A stretch of DNA of 64,000 nucleotides, taken from positions 248,001-312,000 of the forward strand of contig CP117875.1 in NCBI GenBank assembly GCA_028736075.1, in the 5' to 3' direction. Below are positions 50,947-61,000 of this stretch, piece by piece. The notes under the pieces are model-generated. The model was not told the DNA's origin. It saw only the letters and a list, made by a program, of their open reading frames with translations, and did no database searches. Origin of the DNA: Chryseobacterium sp. KACC 21268 (GTDB lineage: Bacteria; Bacteroidota; Bacteroidia; Flavobacteriales; Weeksellaceae). Made by a program: the position numbers and the translations under genes. How positions within the stretch are numbered: the stretch's first letter is position 1; each line of letters starts with the position of its first letter.

Positions 50947-51678
50947 TTATGAATAAATTCCTCCGTTGATATTGATCACCTCGCCAGTGATGTAAGACGA
51001 TTTTCTCGATGCTAAAAATGCAACAAGGTCAGCCACTTCTTCCGCTTCACCAAAACGGTTGGCGGGAATCATTGCTTTCAGTTCTTTCTCATCAAAATCC
51101 TGGGTCATATCGGTTCTGATAAATCCTGGTGCTACGGCGTTGACAGTGATATTTCTTTTCGCAACTTCCTGAGCCAAAGCTTTTGTCGCTCCCACTACCG
51201 CACCTTTTGCTGCAGAATAATTGGTTTGTCCGGCTGTGCCTTTCATGCCAGAAACAGAAACCATATTGATGATCCTGCCGTATTTGTTTCTCAATAATTT
51301 CTGAATGAAAAAATTGGTCACATTGAAAAAACCATTCAAGCTTGTGTTGATCACAGAATTCCAATCCTCGGATTTCATCCACATAAAAAGTCCGTCTCTC
51401 GTGATTCCCGCGTTATTGACGATCACTTCTACCAAAGATTCTGGATTCTTCTCCTGCCAATCGCCAAGAACATTCAAGGTTTCTTCGGCATTTCCTACAT
51501 CAAATTTAAGAATTTCTCCTGTAGAACCCAACTCTTCCACTTTTGATAAAGTTTCCTTTGCGGCGTCTTCGTTTGAAGTATAATTGATAAGAATGTGATA
51601 GTTTTTTTCCTCCGCCAGTTTCAGACAGATCGCTCTACCAATTCCTCTGGATCCTCCTGTTATGATTGCACACTTCAT
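50947..51678 (-). CDS. 3-oxoacyl-ACP reductase (FabG-like)
   Basis: A 243-residue short-chain dehydrogenase with the NADPH motif ITGGSRGIGRAICL, VNNAGITRDGLFMW, and the catalytic Ser-Tyr-Lys in NMVSVSGMKGTAGQTNYSAAKGA. The C-terminal INGGIYS matches FabG. It reduces the 3-keto group after each condensation in the polyene cycle, before dehydration by the hotdog enzymes. It lies 56 bp downstream of the ammonia-lyase gene. Because housekeeping fabG is normally elsewhere, I treat this copy as cluster-specific. Confidence 0.9.
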   Translation of the reverse strand: MKCAIITGGSRGIGRAICLKLAEEKNYHILINYTSNEDAAKETLSKVEELGSTGEILKFDVGNAEETLNVLGDWQEKNPESLVEVIVNNAGITRDGLFMWMKSEDWNSVINTSLNGFFNVTNFFIQKLLRNKYGRIINMVSVSGMKGTAGQTNYSAAKGAVVGATKALAQEVAKRNITVNAVAPGFIRTDMTQDFDEKELKAMIPANRFGEAEEVADLVAFLASRKSSYITGEVININGGIYS

Positions 51679-51734
51679 TGGTTGTAGTTTTTAGATTTAA
51701 TTAAGAACAGACTCCAAACTTTGGGAGCTGGTCA

Positions 51735-53261
51735 TTAATATTTATAATTCTTCAGATATTGCTTCACACCTTCCAAGTACGGATACATTACCATATCTTC
51801 TGAGAAAGCTGGAATAATCTTTCTGATCTCTGTATAAAGTTCTTTGGTAGATGATGAGATCTTATCCTGAAAACCAAGATACTCAACTGCCTGGACGATT
51901 GTAATTGCTTCTATCGCTAAAACTTCAAAAGCATTTTCAATCACCTTTCTGCAGACCACCGCCGCATTGGTTCCCATACTTACAATATCCTGATTGTCAT
52001 TGTTATTAGGAATACTGTGAACGTACATCGGGTTGGACAACATCTGACTTTCTGCCGTTGTAGAAGTCGCTGTGAACTGAACGCCCTGCATTCCAAAATT
52101 GAATCCTAATTTACCCAAATTCACAAATGGTGGGAAGATCTCGTTGATCTTAGCATTTAACAAATAATTCAATTGTCTTTCGGCTAACATTGTCAGTTTC
52201 GTCACAACAATTTTCAGCTTGTCCATTTCGAGCGAAATATAATCGCCGTGGAAATTTCCGCCGTGATAAACGTGCTGATCCTCAACATTGATGATTGGAT
52301 TGTCGTTTGCAGAATTGATCTCATTCTCCAGCACTTCTTCTGTATATTTCAAAGTGTCTAAAACTGGTCCCAAAATTTGCGGAACACATCTCAAAGAATA
52401 ATATTCCTGAACCTTTTCCTTGAAAACTTTATCTTGCTCTTCGAAACTTGTATAAAGGTGGTCTTCTCTTTTTCTAATTAATTTACTGTCAGACAAATAT
52501 GAGCGCATTTTCTCTGCTACTTTTTGTTGTCCAAGATGTTTTTTGGTCGCATTGAGCGATTCAGAAAAATGGTCATCGTAAGCCTGAACCAACTCGTTGA
52601 TAGCGCAAGATAATTTGATAGAAATTTCAGTTAATTGATTGGCTTTGTATGAGTTGACGATTCCAATTCCTGACATCACGGAAGTTCCGTTCATCAAGGC
52701 AAGACCTTCGCGGATCTCAACATTGATCGGTTGCAATCCTTCAGTTTCGAAAACTTCTTTCGTTGATTTTCTTTCTCCTTTGAAGAAAACTTCGCCTTCA
52801 CCGATTAGAACTAAAGCTAAGTGAGCTAATTGAACCAAATCCCCACTTGCACCGACGCCGCCGTGTTCGAAGATCAGTGGCGTAATATTTCTGTTTATCA
52901 AATCTTTAAGCAAATTAACAACAGAATCGTGAACACCAGAACGACCAAGCGACAATGTATTAAGCCTAGCCAACATACAAGCCTTTACTTCATCTGCAGG
53001 CAATGGATTTCCGATGCCAGAAGAATGACTTCTGATGAGATTGTACTGAAGCTGATGCGTGTCCTGATCATTGATCTTGAACTGTGCCATAGGTCCGAAA
53101 CCTGTGTTGACACCATAGATCACTTTATTTTTAGAAAATTCTTTCAGAAATTGGAAACTGGCGTTCACTCTTTGTAAAAGTGTATCGTCCAATTCTATGT
53201 TTTCATTTTCAATGATTATCCTCTGGAAATCCCTTATATCTAAATGGTTGCTAATTTTCAT
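51735..53261 (-). CDS. Aromatic amino acid ammonia-lyase, probable tyrosine ammonia-lyase
   Basis: The 508-residue enzyme has the MIO-forming Ala138-Ser139-Gly140 in GGVGASGDLVQLAHL, plus VIYGVNTGFGPMAQ and YHGGNFHGDYISLEMDK. By memory it is very close to the tyrosine ammonia-lyase of Flavobacterium johnsoniae. The selectivity motif is LIRSHSSG, as in histidine lyases, but the F. johnsoniae enzyme shares it and still uses tyrosine. The product 4-coumarate would be the starter of the aryl polyene. It is the first gene of the minus-strand operon and is divergent from the halogenase-like gene. Confidence 0.88.
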   Translation of the reverse strand: MKISNHLDIRDFQRIIIENENIELDDTLLQRVNASFQFLKEFSKNKVIYGVNTGFGPMAQFKINDQDTHQLQYNLIRSHSSGIGNPLPADEVKACMLARLNTLSLGRSGVHDSVVNLLKDLINRNITPLIFEHGGVGASGDLVQLAHLALVLIGEGEVFFKGERKSTKEVFETEGLQPINVEIREGLALMNGTSVMSGIGIVNSYKANQLTEISIKLSCAINELVQAYDDHFSESLNATKKHLGQQKVAEKMRSYLSDSKLIRKREDHLYTSFEEQDKVFKEKVQEYYSLRCVPQILGPVLDTLKYTEEVLENEINSANDNPIINVEDQHVYHGGNFHGDYISLEMDKLKIVVTKLTMLAERQLNYLLNAKINEIFPPFVNLGKLGFNFGMQGVQFTATSTTAESQMLSNPMYVHSIPNNNDNQDIVSMGTNAAVVCRKVIENAFEVLAIEAITIVQAVEYLGFQDKISSSTKELYTEIRKIIPAFSEDMVMYPYLEGVKQYLKNYKY

Positions 53262-53285
53262 TAATTATCGTAATAAAAGATAAAA

Positions 53286-53319
53286 TTGTAATATAATTAA
53301 ATATTTGTCATTAATTTTG
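53286..53319 (+). promoter_or_regulatory. Putative promoter of the halogenase-like gene
   Basis: TTG at 53286-53288 and TAATTTTG at 53312-53319 are separated by 23 bases; the -7 box is a perfect TAnnTTTG. It lies 27 bp before the ATG at 53347 in the 85-bp divergent gap. The opposite strand has only a weak TATCTTTT at 53275-53282 for the ammonia-lyase gene. Confidence 0.5.
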
Positions 53320-53346
53320 CGCAAAGATAAAAGTTTTATTAAACAA

Positions 53347-54594
53347 ATGGACAAAGAAATTGTTGATGTTTTGGTAATTGGCGCCGGACCTTCGGGTTGC
53401 GTTTCCTCTGCTTTTCTGAAAAAGAACAACATCAATGTGAAAGTTGTTGAAAAAACGTTATTTCCAAGACTCGTGGTAGGCGAAAGTCTAATTCCGAGAG
53501 TGATGGACCATTTTGACGAGGCAGGATTGTTTCCTGCGCTAGACAAGATGGGTTTTGAAAAGAAACTTGGTGCCCGTTTTATGCGAGGAGACGAAGTTTG
53601 CATTTTCGATTTTAGCGATAAATTCGGGGAAGGTTGGGATTGGACCTGGCAGGTTCCGAGAGCGGACTTTGACAACACTTTAGCGCAAGAAGTGATCAAT
53701 AAAGGCGTTGACCTGGAATTTGAAACCGAAGTGATTGGGATCGAGTTCAATGGAACGGATTCTATTACCACCGTCAAAAACAAAGACGGAAAGACGAAGG
53801 AAATTCACGCAAAATTTGTCATCGATTCCAGCGGTTATGGTCGCGTTTTGCCAAGATTGTTGGATTTAGAAAAACCTTCTAAACTCTCTCCACATTCAGC
53901 CATTTTCGCTCACGTGAAGGATATCAACAGAGAAGAAGGTGTGGAAGGCACTTTAATTTCATTTGATATTATTGAAACCGAAGTTTGGCTTTGGGTCATT
54001 CCTTTTTCTGATGGAAACACCAGCATTGGAATCGTTGGACCAACTGATTATATTGATAAACTCTCGGAAAATGGCGACACAACGGAAGCTTTGAGAAAAG
54101 CCATTTCACTTTCTGATTATTACGTCAAACGTTTTGGCGATGTAGATTTTCTTTTTGAGCCTAGACATTTGAAAGATTATTCTTGTTCCGTAAAAAAATT
54201 ATTCGGAGACGGATTTGCATTGACTGGAAATGCTTCAGAATTCCTCGACCCCGTTTTTTCGTCAGGAATGGCGTTTGCTACAGAATCTGGAATGCTTTCC
54301 GCAAAGTTAGCCTTAAGACAACTGAACTGCGAAACCATCGATTGGCAAAAGGAATATTCGGACTACATTTTATACGGCGTGAATGTTTTCACCACTTATG
54401 TGAAGGAATGGTACACCGGAAATCTTCAGGAATTATTTTTCCATCAACCAGAAAATCCCGATGTGAAGAGGAAAATATGTGCGGTTCTCGCCGGCTATGT
54501 TTGGGATAAGAAAAATCCATTCGTCAGAATCCACGATTCTGCTGTTAAGAATCTTGCGGATTTCATCAAATTAGAAAAATTGGAGCAACAATAA
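53347..54594 (+). CDS. Flavin-dependent halogenase-like oxidoreductase
   Basis: A 415-residue flavoprotein with the FAD-binding VLVIGAGPSGCVSSAFLKKN, VVGESLIPRVMD and the later LTGNASEFLDPVFSSGMAFA. The halogenase motif WxWxIP is present exactly as WLWVIP at residues 214-219, which separates halogenases from ordinary monooxygenases. Chlorinated flexirubins are known from some Bacteroidota. The start at 53347 is chosen over the open frame from 53305 because the promoter box lies in that extension. It may instead hydroxylate the phenyl or resorcinol ring. Confidence 0.8.
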   Translation: MDKEIVDVLVIGAGPSGCVSSAFLKKNNINVKVVEKTLFPRLVVGESLIPRVMDHFDEAGLFPALDKMGFEKKLGARFMRGDEVCIFDFSDKFGEGWDWTWQVPRADFDNTLAQEVINKGVDLEFETEVIGIEFNGTDSITTVKNKDGKTKEIHAKFVIDSSGYGRVLPRLLDLEKPSKLSPHSAIFAHVKDINREEGVEGTLISFDIIETEVWLWVIPFSDGNTSIGIVGPTDYIDKLSENGDTTEALRKAISLSDYYVKRFGDVDFLFEPRHLKDYSCSVKKLFGDGFALTGNASEFLDPVFSSGMAFATESGMLSAKLALRQLNCETIDWQKEYSDYILYGVNVFTTYVKEWYTGNLQELFFHQPENPDVKRKICAVLAGYVWDKKNPFVRIHDSAVKNLADFIKLEKLEQQ

Positions 54595-54622
54595 AAAAAG
54601 GTCTGAAAATTCAGACCTTTTT
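54595..54622. terminator. Bidirectional terminator between convergent genes
   Basis: Perfect 12-bp arms at 54595-54606 and 54611-54622 (AAAAAGGTCTGA and complement) with a 4-base loop start one base after the halogenase-like stop and end 8 bp before the opposite stop at 54630. Confidence 0.88.
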
Positions 54623-54629
54623 ACTTTTT

Positions 54630-55232
54630 CTATCTAACAACTTTTTTCAAAGCCTTGCCAACCAGCTTCCCAGTTACTTCGTAAGCTGCGGCAATTCTTC
54701 CATATTCCATCGTGAAATCTTTATTCGTCTTTTTGCCAAGAATAGCGTCGCCTTGGATTTTCATCACGACTTTCGAAGGATTCTCTGTTTCTACAAAAAC
54801 CAAATCAGATGTCAACTTTCCTTCCTGAGCCACCAAACCTGCGTGCCAGCCCGCATAAACCCATTTCGTGTCAATAATTAAGGTATATTTTGGCTTCACA
54901 TCTTTTTTAAAAACCACCTGCTTAGACCATCCATTGACACCTTTCAGGAAATAATTAAGATATTCTGCATCTTTATAAGTTTGCCAAGCTTCTGACCATT
55001 TTGTCCAAGCCTCGGCGTTTTTCTTCGCCAAAGTTTCAGCTTTTCTTTTTTCTAAATATTGTGCTTCTGTATAATTTTCTGCTTGAAAAAGGACGTTATC
55101 AAATTTCATTTGAACATTGACCTCAGATTGGTCTTTTAAAAAATCAAAAGTTCCAGATTCAAAATTCAATTGGTTCTGGGCAAAAGTAAATGTCGCAAAC
55201 ATAAGAACGACAAGTAACAATAGTTTTTTCAT
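54630..55232 (-). CDS. Hypothetical secreted protein of the pigment locus
   Basis: A 200-residue protein with a signal peptide (MKKLLLLVVLMFATFTFA, cut before QNQLNF). The mature part has an Ala/Glu/Lys-rich helix (YLEKRKAETLAKKNAEAWTK), several strands (YTLIIDTKWVYAGWHAGL) and a basic end. No family is recognised. The gene follows the PaaK-like gene by 21 bp under the same promoter. A periplasmic or outer-membrane role is all that can be said. Confidence 0.65.
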   Translation of the reverse strand: MKKLLLLVVLMFATFTFAQNQLNFESGTFDFLKDQSEVNVQMKFDNVLFQAENYTEAQYLEKRKAETLAKKNAEAWTKWSEAWQTYKDAEYLNYFLKGVNGWSKQVVFKKDVKPKYTLIIDTKWVYAGWHAGLVAQEGKLTSDLVFVETENPSKVVMKIQGDAILGKKTNKDFTMEYGRIAAAYEVTGKLVGKALKKVVR

Positions 55233-55253
55233 AGTTATTAATTGAGTAAAATT

Positions 55254-56549
55254 TTAATTTCGTAAATCTATAAAATTAATTGGTTTACGGCTATTTGGAT
55301 TAAAAACATTTTTCGATAATACTTCAAAATCCAAAACTTCGATTTTCGGACTCACTCTCAATTTTGCTCGGAAATGGTCTCTCACTTCGTCCACAAAATT
55401 TTCGGTCTCGTTGTCTGTACTTAGTTTGATAATAATTTCATCCAAACCAATTTCGTCTGATTTGATAACGATTTGATAACACGAAACATTTCCGAAATCA
55501 TTCATAATATCGTTCATCGCAGGCGGATAAAGTGTGGTTCCTTTATACTTTATCATTTGCTGTTTTCTACCTAGAACAGGACCAAGACGCATCGTATTTC
55601 TACCACATTTGCAAGGTTCATAATGCGCTTTCACCAAATCTCCAGTTTTAAATCTTAATAATGGAATTGCTTCAACACCCAAACTTGTAATCGTCAATTC
55701 GCCACTTTCGCCTTCTTTTACAGGATTTTCATTTTCATCGAGGATTTCTGTAATAATCAATTCCGGATGATGATGACCACCGATTTGAAATTCGCATTCC
55801 GTGAAAGCCGTACTCATTTCTGTCGAAGCATACGTCGAAAACAGTTGAATATTCCATCTTTCTTTGATTTTTTGAGACAGAATATTATCTGTGAAATCTT
55901 GATTCTTAAGACCTTCACCAATGCAAATCGCGCCGTAAACGCTGGAATTTTTATAATCGATACCGTGTTTCTCAGCGTAGTCTATCATTTTCAAAAGGAA
56001 AGAAGGAACGGTGATGAGATATTTCGGTTTGTATCTGAAAATTGAATCCCATTGCAATTCCGGAATTCCTGGTCCCATTCTCACAACACTTGCTCCCATT
56101 TTCCGAAGTCCAAGAAAATACGCCAAACCAGCCATAAATCGTTTATCGATAGTTGTTATCATCTGCACAACATCGCCTTTTTGGATTCCGGCGCAGGCAA
56201 AGGAAATCGCTTCGTTGTAAGCCAATCTTTCCAAATCCTTATCCGACAATCCGAAAGTCACAGGGTCGCCCAAAGTTCCGGAAGTTGTGCTGTAATCCAC
56301 AATTTCAGTTTGAGGGACACAGAAAAAATCCTGATTGTTTGCCTGAATATCATTCTTGGAAGTCGTCGGGATTTTGACTAAATCTTCCAAAGTTCTAATT
56401 TCATTAACATCAATATCGTTGTCTTTGAAAAGTTTCTGATAATATGGCGATTTCTCGTTCAAATATTGCAGTTGCTCCCGAAGTTTTTCTTCTTGGAACA
56501 TTTTTATTTTATTGGGATCGGAAAATTCGATGTCTGGAAATAAGTTCAA
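55254..56549 (-). CDS. PaaK-like AMP-forming acyl ligase
   Basis: The 431-residue adenylate-forming enzyme has the P-loop VDYSTTSGTLGDPVTFG, the motif FSTYASTEMSTAFTECE, LLRFKTGDLVKAHYEPCKCG with a probable zinc-binding Cys pair, and the hinge GRKQQMIKYKG. It belongs to the phenylacetate-CoA ligase branch. In this locus it should activate 4-coumarate from the ammonia-lyase and load it on CoA or directly on an acyl carrier protein. Its promoter is the best in the window (TTG-19-TAACTTTG). Confidence 0.85.
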   Translation of the reverse strand: MNLFPDIEFSDPNKIKMFQEEKLREQLQYLNEKSPYYQKLFKDNDIDVNEIRTLEDLVKIPTTSKNDIQANNQDFFCVPQTEIVDYSTTSGTLGDPVTFGLSDKDLERLAYNEAISFACAGIQKGDVVQMITTIDKRFMAGLAYFLGLRKMGASVVRMGPGIPELQWDSIFRYKPKYLITVPSFLLKMIDYAEKHGIDYKNSSVYGAICIGEGLKNQDFTDNILSQKIKERWNIQLFSTYASTEMSTAFTECEFQIGGHHHPELIITEILDENENPVKEGESGELTITSLGVEAIPLLRFKTGDLVKAHYEPCKCGRNTMRLGPVLGRKQQMIKYKGTTLYPPAMNDIMNDFGNVSCYQIVIKSDEIGLDEIIIKLSTDNETENFVDEVRDHFRAKLRVSPKIEVLDFEVLSKNVFNPNSRKPINFIDLRN

Positions 56550-56565
56550 AATAATGGGTTTTAAG

Positions 56566-56595
56566 CAAAGTTAGAAATATTAAAATTTTGAGCAA
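56566..56595 (-). promoter_or_regulatory. Promoter of the PaaK-like operon
   Basis: On the minus strand TTG (56595-56593) is followed after exactly 19 bases by TAACTTTG (56573-56566), matching the Bacteroidota -33/-7 consensus in both boxes and spacing. The ATG at 56549 is 16 bp beyond the -7 box. Confidence 0.65.
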
Positions 56596-56602
56596 TCAAA
56601 AG

Positions 56603-57808
56603 CTATCCCGCAAACTCGTGGAACGGCAAAACTTCTATGATTTTTCCATCTTTTTCAAAATGGTCTTTCTGATTGAATGTGATGATTTTTCCTTTTTCTT
56701 CATCGAAATAATTCAGTGCATCCAGCAATCCAGCGATTTCCCGTTGCAAGTTATCTTGATTCAAATCATAGCAAACCTGTATTATTTCCGCAGGTTTTCC
56801 TTGCTTGATAGCGATAAAATCACATTCTTTTTTTTCATTAAAATAGTAAACTTCGGGAAATTTTCTTCTTAAATGCAAATACACCATATTTTCCAAACGC
56901 CTTCCCAATTCGTCCGTAAAAACGATGGAAGCGTGCGTAAACAAACCCAAATCCACAACATAAACTTTCTTCGGATTTCGAACTTGCGTTTTCAAAGAAT
57001 AACTGAATTTTGGGAGAAATTGCACCAGATAAGTATTTTCCAAATGAGAGAAATAATCGGCGATTGCACTCACCGATTTCAAACCGAATAAATCTTTCAA
57101 TTTGTTTGCAGAAACAAGTTTTCCTATATTTGATATGAGATAGATTGCCAATTGTTGCAAAGAATTGATGTCGCGTATTCCGTATCTCACGGCAATATCA
57201 CGGTTCAAAACATCTACCAACAAACGTTGCAAAACCAAACCATTATCCAAATTTAGAAACTCCGGAAAACCACCTTCCATCATATATTCTTCAACTGAAG
57301 AACTATTGTTTTCTAAATTTTTAAACTCTAAAAATTCACGATAAGAAAACGGAAAAAGTTCATATGGAAGGTTTCTGCCTGTTAATTTCGTCCCCATTTC
57401 TCGACTTAGCAAAGTCGCATTAGAACCCGTAACTGCAACTTTGAAACCTTCATCTAATTTCTGCCGAACATACAATTCCCAACCTTCAACAATTTGTATT
57501 TCATCAAAAAATAAATTTTTCACATTTTTTTCTCTGATGATGACATCTAATTTCTGAAAATCCGGCAATTCGAAACCGGCCAATCTTGGGTCTTCAAAAT
57601 TCAAAAACAAAGATTGGTCTTTATTATCATTCAATAATTGTAGTAAAAGTGTACTTTTTCCAGCTCTTCGAACGCCAGTTATAAGCAAAACAAAACTTTC
57701 ATACAAAGTTATTTCCTCTAATTTCTCACGTTGCAATCCTATTTTTTTTTCCAAAAAATATACATTTTGGTACTCGACTATTTCTGTTAATTGATTATTA
57801 GACAGCAT
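56603..57808 (-). CDS. AAA-type ATPase with DUF4143 domain
   Basis: A 401-residue protein with Walker A GVRRAGKSTLLLQLLND (residue ~42), Walker B VKNLFFDEIQ, and TGSNATLLSREMGTKLTGR as sensor. From about residue 200 it has a winged-helix and DUF4143 nuclease-like part ending YYFNEKKECDFIAIKQGKP. Such ATPases are common, mobile and of unclear cellular role. The open frame reaches 57862, but ATG 57808 starts the recognisable fold. It is not part of the pigment pathway; its stop lies just behind the PaaK-like promoter, so it marks the cluster edge. Confidence 0.85.
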   Translation of the reverse strand: MLSNNQLTEIVEYQNVYFLEKKIGLQREKLEEITLYESFVLLITGVRRAGKSTLLLQLLNDNKDQSLFLNFEDPRLAGFELPDFQKLDVIIREKNVKNLFFDEIQIVEGWELYVRQKLDEGFKVAVTGSNATLLSREMGTKLTGRNLPYELFPFSYREFLEFKNLENNSSSVEEYMMEGGFPEFLNLDNGLVLQRLLVDVLNRDIAVRYGIRDINSLQQLAIYLISNIGKLVSANKLKDLFGLKSVSAIADYFSHLENTYLVQFLPKFSYSLKTQVRNPKKVYVVDLGLFTHASIVFTDELGRRLENMVYLHLRRKFPEVYYFNEKKECDFIAIKQGKPAEIIQVCYDLNQDNLQREIAGLLDALNYFDEEKGKIITFNQKDHFEKDGKIIEVLPFHEFAG

Positions 57809-58023
57809 AATAATAATTTTATTCAATACAAATGTATAAAACTTAATTTTATTATCAAACACATATATCCATTACTAACAAACATAATTGTTTTTTATAA
57901 TCAAATAATATCTTCCATTATTAATGAAAAATATTCTCCATTTTAAAACAACAGATAATTTTCATTCAATTTTAAACCCACATTTTCAAGCTCAAAACCC
58001 ATTAATTAATCGACAAAAATCAC

Positions 58024-58031
58024 TAAATTCG
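58024..58031 (+). promoter_or_regulatory. Possible -7 box (TAAATTCG) of ileS
   Basis: CACTAAATTCGCAAAC is one base off TAnnTTTG, 39 bp before the ATG at 58071, and is similar to the box before the pigment operon. No -33 TTG is seen. The rest of the 262-bp gap is plain AT-rich sequence. Confidence 0.3.
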
Positions 58032-58070
58032 CAAACTTAATCTATCAAAAACAGATTTGAGACATTGAAA

Positions 58071-61000
58071 ATGAGCAAGTTCACAGAATATAAAAATCTT
58101 AGCCTAACCGAAACTGCAAAAAACGTTGCAGAATTTTGGAAAACCAACGATACTTTCAAAAAATCCGTAGAGATCCGCGAGGGACAGCCGGAGTTTGTTT
58201 TTTATGAAGGACCGCCTTCCGCCAACGGAATGCCGGGAATTCACCACGTAATGGCGAGAGCGATTAAAGATATTTTCTGTCGTTTCCAAACGCAATCTGG
58301 AAAACAGGTTTTCAGAAAAGCAGGTTGGGACACGCACGGACTTCCTGTGGAATTGGGCGTTGAGAAAGAATTGGGAATTACAAAAGAAGATATCGGCAAG
58401 AAAATCAGCATCGAAGAATACAACGAAGCCTGTAAAAATGCTGTGATGCGCTACACCGATGTCTGGAACGATATGACCGAAAAAATCGGCTATTGGGTGG
58501 ATATGGAAAATCCGTACATCACCTACAAACCAAAATATATGGAGTCGGTTTGGTGGCTTTTGAAACAAATCTATGACAAAGGTTTACTGTACAAGGGTTA
58601 CACAATTCAGCCTTATTCTCCGAAAGCCGGAACTGGTTTGTCTTCTCACGAAGTCAATCAGCCAGGCGCTTATCGTGATGTTTCTGATACGACGGTTGTA
58701 GCCCAATTCAAAACGTTGCCAGAAACTTTGCCTTCGTTTTTACAAGGTTTTGGCGATATTCATTTCTTGGCTTGGACGACGACGCCTTGGACTTTGCCTT
58801 CCAACACCGCTTTGACGGTCGGTCCAAAAATCGATTATGTTTTGGTGAAAACTTTCAACCAATATACTTTTGAGCCAATCAATATTGTTTTGGCGAAAGC
58901 GTTGGTTGGAAAACAGTTTGCGAAGAAATATGCGGAAGGAACTGATGAAGATTTCGCGAATTACACTTCTGAAAGCAAAGTTATTCCTTATCAAATCTTA
59001 GCAGAATTTAAAGGTGCTGATTTGGTTGGAATCAAATATGAGCAACTTTTAGATTACGCGAAACCTTATCAAAATCCGGAAAACGCTTTCCGTGTGATTG
59101 CTGGAGATTTTGTAACAACTGAAGACGGAACTGGAATCGTGCACACCGCCCCGACTTTTGGTGCAGACGATGCGAAAGTTGCGAAAGAAGCGACGCCTGA
59201 AGTTCCGCCAATGTTGGTTTTGGACGACAATGGAAATCCGGTTCCGTTGGTCGATATGCAAGGGAAATTTTTATCGATTGTAAAAGACGACACTTACGGT
59301 TTTGCGAATGAATATGTGAAAGGCGAATACCTGAATGATGATGAAAAATCTGTAGAATTCAACATTCAAAAAGAAAATCTAAAAGCAATCATTTCTGATT
59401 TGAAAGCGTATCTTTCTGTTGATGAGCGAATTGCCTTAAAATTAAGAAAAGAAAATAAAGCCTTCAAGGTTGAAAAATATGTTCACAGTTATCCGCATAG
59501 TTGGAGAACTGATGAGCCTTTGTTGTATTATCCGCTTGATTCCTGGTTCATCAAAGTGACTGATGTGAAAGACAGAATGTTCGATTTGAATGAAACCATC
59601 AACTGGAAACCAAAATCTACAGGTGAAGGCCGTTTCGGAAATTGGTTGAAAAATGCCAACGACTGGAATCTTTCCCGCTCGAGATATTGGGGAATTCCGT
59701 TGCCGATTTGGAGAACCGAGGATAAAAAAGAAGAAGTTTTAATCGGTTCTGTGGAAGAATTGTACAACGCAATTGAAAAATCTATCGAAGTTGGTTTTCA
59801 GAAAGAAAATCCGTTCAAAGGTTTCGAAATTGGAAATATGTCGGAGGAAAATTACGCGTTGGTTGACCTTCACAAAAATATTGTGGACCAAATCACTTTG
59901 GTTTCAGAATCCGGAAAACCAATGAAACGTGAAAGCGATTTGATTGATGTTTGGTTCGATTCCGGAGCGATGCCTTATGCGCAATTGCATTATCCTTTCG
60001 AGAACAAAGAACAAGTTGACAATAACAAAGCTTTCCCGGCAGATTTCATCGCAGAAGGTGTTGACCAAACTCGTGGTTGGTTTTACACTTTGCACGCGAT
60101 TGCAACGACTGTTTTCGATTCTGTAGCTTATAAAAATGTAGTTTCAAACGGTTTGGTTTTGGACAAAAACGGACAAAAAATGTCCAAACGTCTTGGAAAT
60201 GCCGTTGACCCATTCGAAACACTTTCAGTTTACGGACCGGATGCGACGCGTTGGTATATGATTTCCAATGCGAATCCTTGGGAAAATCTGAAATTTGATA
60301 TTGAAGGCATTGATGAAGTGCGTAGAAAATTCTTCGGAACGCTTTACAATACTTATTCATTCTTCGCTTTGTACGCAAACGTTGACGGTTTCAAATATTT
60401 GGAAAGCAACATTGAAAACCGTCCTGAAATCGACCGTTGGATTTTGTCTGAATTGAATTTATTAATTAAAGACGTGAAATCTTTCTACGAAGATTATGAA
60501 CCGACAAAAGCTTCCAGAGCAATCAATAATTTTGTTAATGACAATCTATCGAATTGGTACGTAAGACTTTGCAGAAGACGTTTCTGGAAAGGCGATTATT
60601 CTGATGACAAAATTTCGGCTTACCAAACGCTTTACACTTGCTTGGAAACTGTAGCGAAACTTTCCGCGCCAATTGCGCCATTTTTTATGGACCAATTGTT
60701 CCAGGATTTGAATAAAGTTACTGGAAAAGAATTGGTAAATTCTGTTCACCTGACAGATTTCCCAGTGGTGAATGAGAGCCTGATTGACCAGGATTTGGTT
60801 GAGAAAACGCATTTGGCTCAGCAAATTACTTCGATGGTTTTTTCATTGAGAAAAAAAGAAAATGTGAAAGTTCGTCAGCCACTTCAAAAAGTGATGATTC
60901 CGGTTCTTGATAAGAAAACTGAGGAACAAATTTTGGCCGTTTCAGAATTAATAAAACAAGAAGTAAATGTGAAGGAATTGCAACTCATCAACTCCGAAGA

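Noticed and set aside
11526-53261. Histidine utilisation (hut) pathway from the formimidoylglutamase-like and HAL-like genes
   Set aside because: The two genes are 39 kb apart, hutU and hutI are absent, the lyase sits in a pigment operon, and the ureohydrolase motifs are degenerate.
56603-57808. DUF4143 ATPase as part of a defence island
   Set aside because: It is single, with no toxin, nuclease or restriction gene beside it; such ATPases are common housekeeping or mobile singletons in Bacteroidota.
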